Part shown: positions 5,213 to 6,171 of the stretch, piece after piece
Layout of the letters: each line of letters begins with the position of its first letter
Position numbering within the stretch: position 1 is the first letter of the stretch
Assembly: GCA_003451715.1 (NCBI GenBank)
Contig: DMJN01000079.1
Location: 1-6,171 of the forward strand
Source: Gammaproteobacteria bacterium
Lineage (GTDB): Bacteria; Pseudomonadota; Gammaproteobacteria; Pseudomonadales; Pseudohongiellaceae
Direction of reading: 5' to 3'
DNA: 6,171 nt
Position numbers and translations under genes: made by a program
The notes under the pieces: generated by a model
Database searches by the model: none
The model's input: only the letters and a program-made list of their open reading frames with translations
What the model was told of the DNA's origin: nothing

Positions 5213-5222
5213 ATACTGGTTT

Positions 5223-6171
5223 ATGACTTTAGCGGTCGTTCTTCTTATTCTGGTGATTGGATCAGTTATTTTCCACTTCGCCAGTCCGTGGTGGTTTACC
5301 GATATTGCAGCTAACTGGGAATCCATTGATTTTGCTATGGACCTCACCCTTTGGGCATCAGGAATCGCCTTCATTGTGATAAATCTGTTCCTGATTTACT
5401 GCATATACAAGTTCCAGCAGAAAGAGGGCCACAAGGCCGTTTATGAGCCTGAAAATACCAAGCTTGAAGTCTACCTGGGATCGTTCACTGCTGTTGGTAT
5501 AGTCGCCTTGCTGGGCCCAGGCCTGTTCGTTTGGGCACTCTTCGTAAATGTCCCGGAAGATGCTACCGAAATGGAGGTGCTTGGACAGCAGTGGCAGTGG
5601 CAATACCGCTACCCGGGCGCCGATGGACTGCTTGGTACTGCAGATGTCCAGTTTGTCAGCGAATCCAATCCCTTCGGTATTAACCCGGAAGATCCTAATG
5701 GACAGGATGATATTCTGGTCAATGATCCTAATATGCGCCTGCCCGTTGGCCAGCCGGTAAAAGTCCTGCTGCGCTCCACTGATGTGCTCCACAACTATTC
5801 CGTGGCGCAATTTCGGGTGAAGATGGATATCGTGCCCGGACAGACTACCTATCTCTGGTTCGAACCCACGGAAACAGGCACCTTCGATCTGTTTTGTGAA
5901 GAGTATTGTGGTATCGCCCACTTTACTATGCGCGGTGCGGTTATTGTAGAGACTCAGGCCGAGTATGATGCCTGGCTGGCCGCGCAACCCACTTTCACAG
6001 ATACACAGAATGCTCCAGCGGCTAATACTTTAGCCGGCCAGACGCAATACGCCGTATGCGCTACTTGTCACGGAGCCCAGGGCGAAGGCAATCAGGCGCT
6101 GAACGGTCCCAAACTTGCCGGACTGCAAGCCTGGTATATAGAGCGTCAGATCCGGTATTTCCAGGATGGCG
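5223..6171 (+). CDS. coxB: Cytochrome c oxidase subunit II with fused cytochrome c domain (caa3 type), 3' partial
   Basis: The window holds the first 316 codons. Subunit II accepts electrons at its CuA centre and passes them to heme a in subunit I. Three hydrophobic segments are seen, at about 2-20, 42-62 and 84-109; the first is followed by SPWWFTDIAANW and lacks a lipobox, so it may be a retained helix or a signal peptide. The CuA ligands are complete: His190 (VLHNYS), Cys225, Glu227 and Cys229 (CEEYC), His233 and Met236 (GIAHFTM), with the 35-residue His-to-Cys spacing of the Paracoccus protein. GQQWQWQYRY (121-130) is the aromatic electron-entry patch. From about 268 a class I cytochrome c domain begins, with heme-binding CATCH at 279-283; its distal Met ligand lies beyond the edge. 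The loop at about 147-170 (SNPFGINPEDPNG onward) is longer than in classic CoxB. Divergent ctaB-sco probably serves this oxidase. Confidence 0.94.
   Translation, partial: MTLAVVLLILVIGSVIFHFASPWWFTDIAANWESIDFAMDLTLWASGIAFIVINLFLIYCIYKFQQKEGHKAVYEPENTKLEVYLGSFTAVGIVALLGPGLFVWALFVNVPEDATEMEVLGQQWQWQYRYPGADGLLGTADVQFVSESNPFGINPEDPNGQDDILVNDPNMRLPVGQPVKVLLRSTDVLHNYSVAQFRVKMDIVPGQTTYLWFEPTETGTFDLFCEEYCGIAHFTMRGAVIVETQAEYDAWLAAQPTFTDTQNAPAANTLAGQTQYAVCATCHGAQGEGNQALNGPKLAGLQAWYIERQIRYFQDG

Larger units (their letters stand above)
4560..5222. other. Large non-coding divergent region between ctaB and coxB
   Basis: These 663 bases separate two oxidase-related units read in opposite directions, so promoters for both should lie here. 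No ORF in it is convincing: the longest candidates start at GTG or TTG without ribosome sites and resemble no known family. What can be seen is a series of dyads between 4602 and 4840, a 9-bp tandem duplication at 4892-4909 and a strong hairpin at 5153-5182. No clear -35/-10 pair, tRNA or known riboswitch was recognised. Confidence 0.6.

Noticed and set aside
5358..5987. 209-codon open frame on the minus strand
   Set aside because: It lies antisense to coxB, whose CuA and heme motifs are unmistakable; the opposite frame is a by-product of codon usage.

Overview
The window looks like a chromosomal segment of a gammaproteobacterium. The gene families point this way: polA, a zinc-uptake znuA//znuCB set with a gammaproteobacterial-type Zur box, and aerobic cytochrome oxidase genes of the caa3 kind. 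The exact lineage cannot be fixed from sequence alone; a free-living aerobe of the Pseudomonadales/Cellvibrionales/Alteromonadales sort would fit. Apart from two intergenic zones that are dense in dyads, the content is ordinary core metabolism.

Region by region. Bases 1-122 hold the first 40 codons of DNA polymerase I (polA, minus strand, running off the left edge). Bases 123-392 hold no gene but are almost entirely inverted repeats. They look like a roughly 250-bp non-coding element with terminal inverted repeats and an imperfect 8-bp direct repeat on each side, sitting between the znuA stop codon and the polA ribosome-binding site. Bases 393-1274 are znuA (minus). Bases 1275-1420 are a short divergent control region with a clear Zur-box-like sequence. 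znuC (1421-2188) and znuB (2181-2999) follow on the plus strand, translationally coupled by an 8-base overlap. znuB collides tail to tail, with interlocked stop codons, with a minus-strand pair, ctaB (3675-4559) then sco (2996-3673), which makes heme O and delivers copper for cytochrome oxidase. Bases 4560-5222 are a 663-bp non-coding divergent region with several dyads, a 9-bp tandem duplication and a strong hairpin just before the next gene. Bases 5223-6171 are coxB (plus, running off the right edge), oxidase subunit II with a complete CuA site and a fused cytochrome c domain.

How they work together. ZnuA catches periplasmic Zn2+, ZnuB carries it across the inner membrane and ZnuC supplies ATP; all three are probably repressed by Zur when zinc is sufficient. 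CtaB converts heme B to heme O, the precursor of heme A, and Sco helps metallate the CuA site of CoxB, so the right half is an oxidase structure-and-assembly locus read in both directions from one large intergenic region. The most interesting item is the 144-392 element. Deleting it with one direct repeat in silico gives a tight znuA-polA junction in which the znuA stop (TAA) overlaps the polA Shine-Dalgarno sequence, as expected of a recent insertion of a small non-autonomous mobile element.
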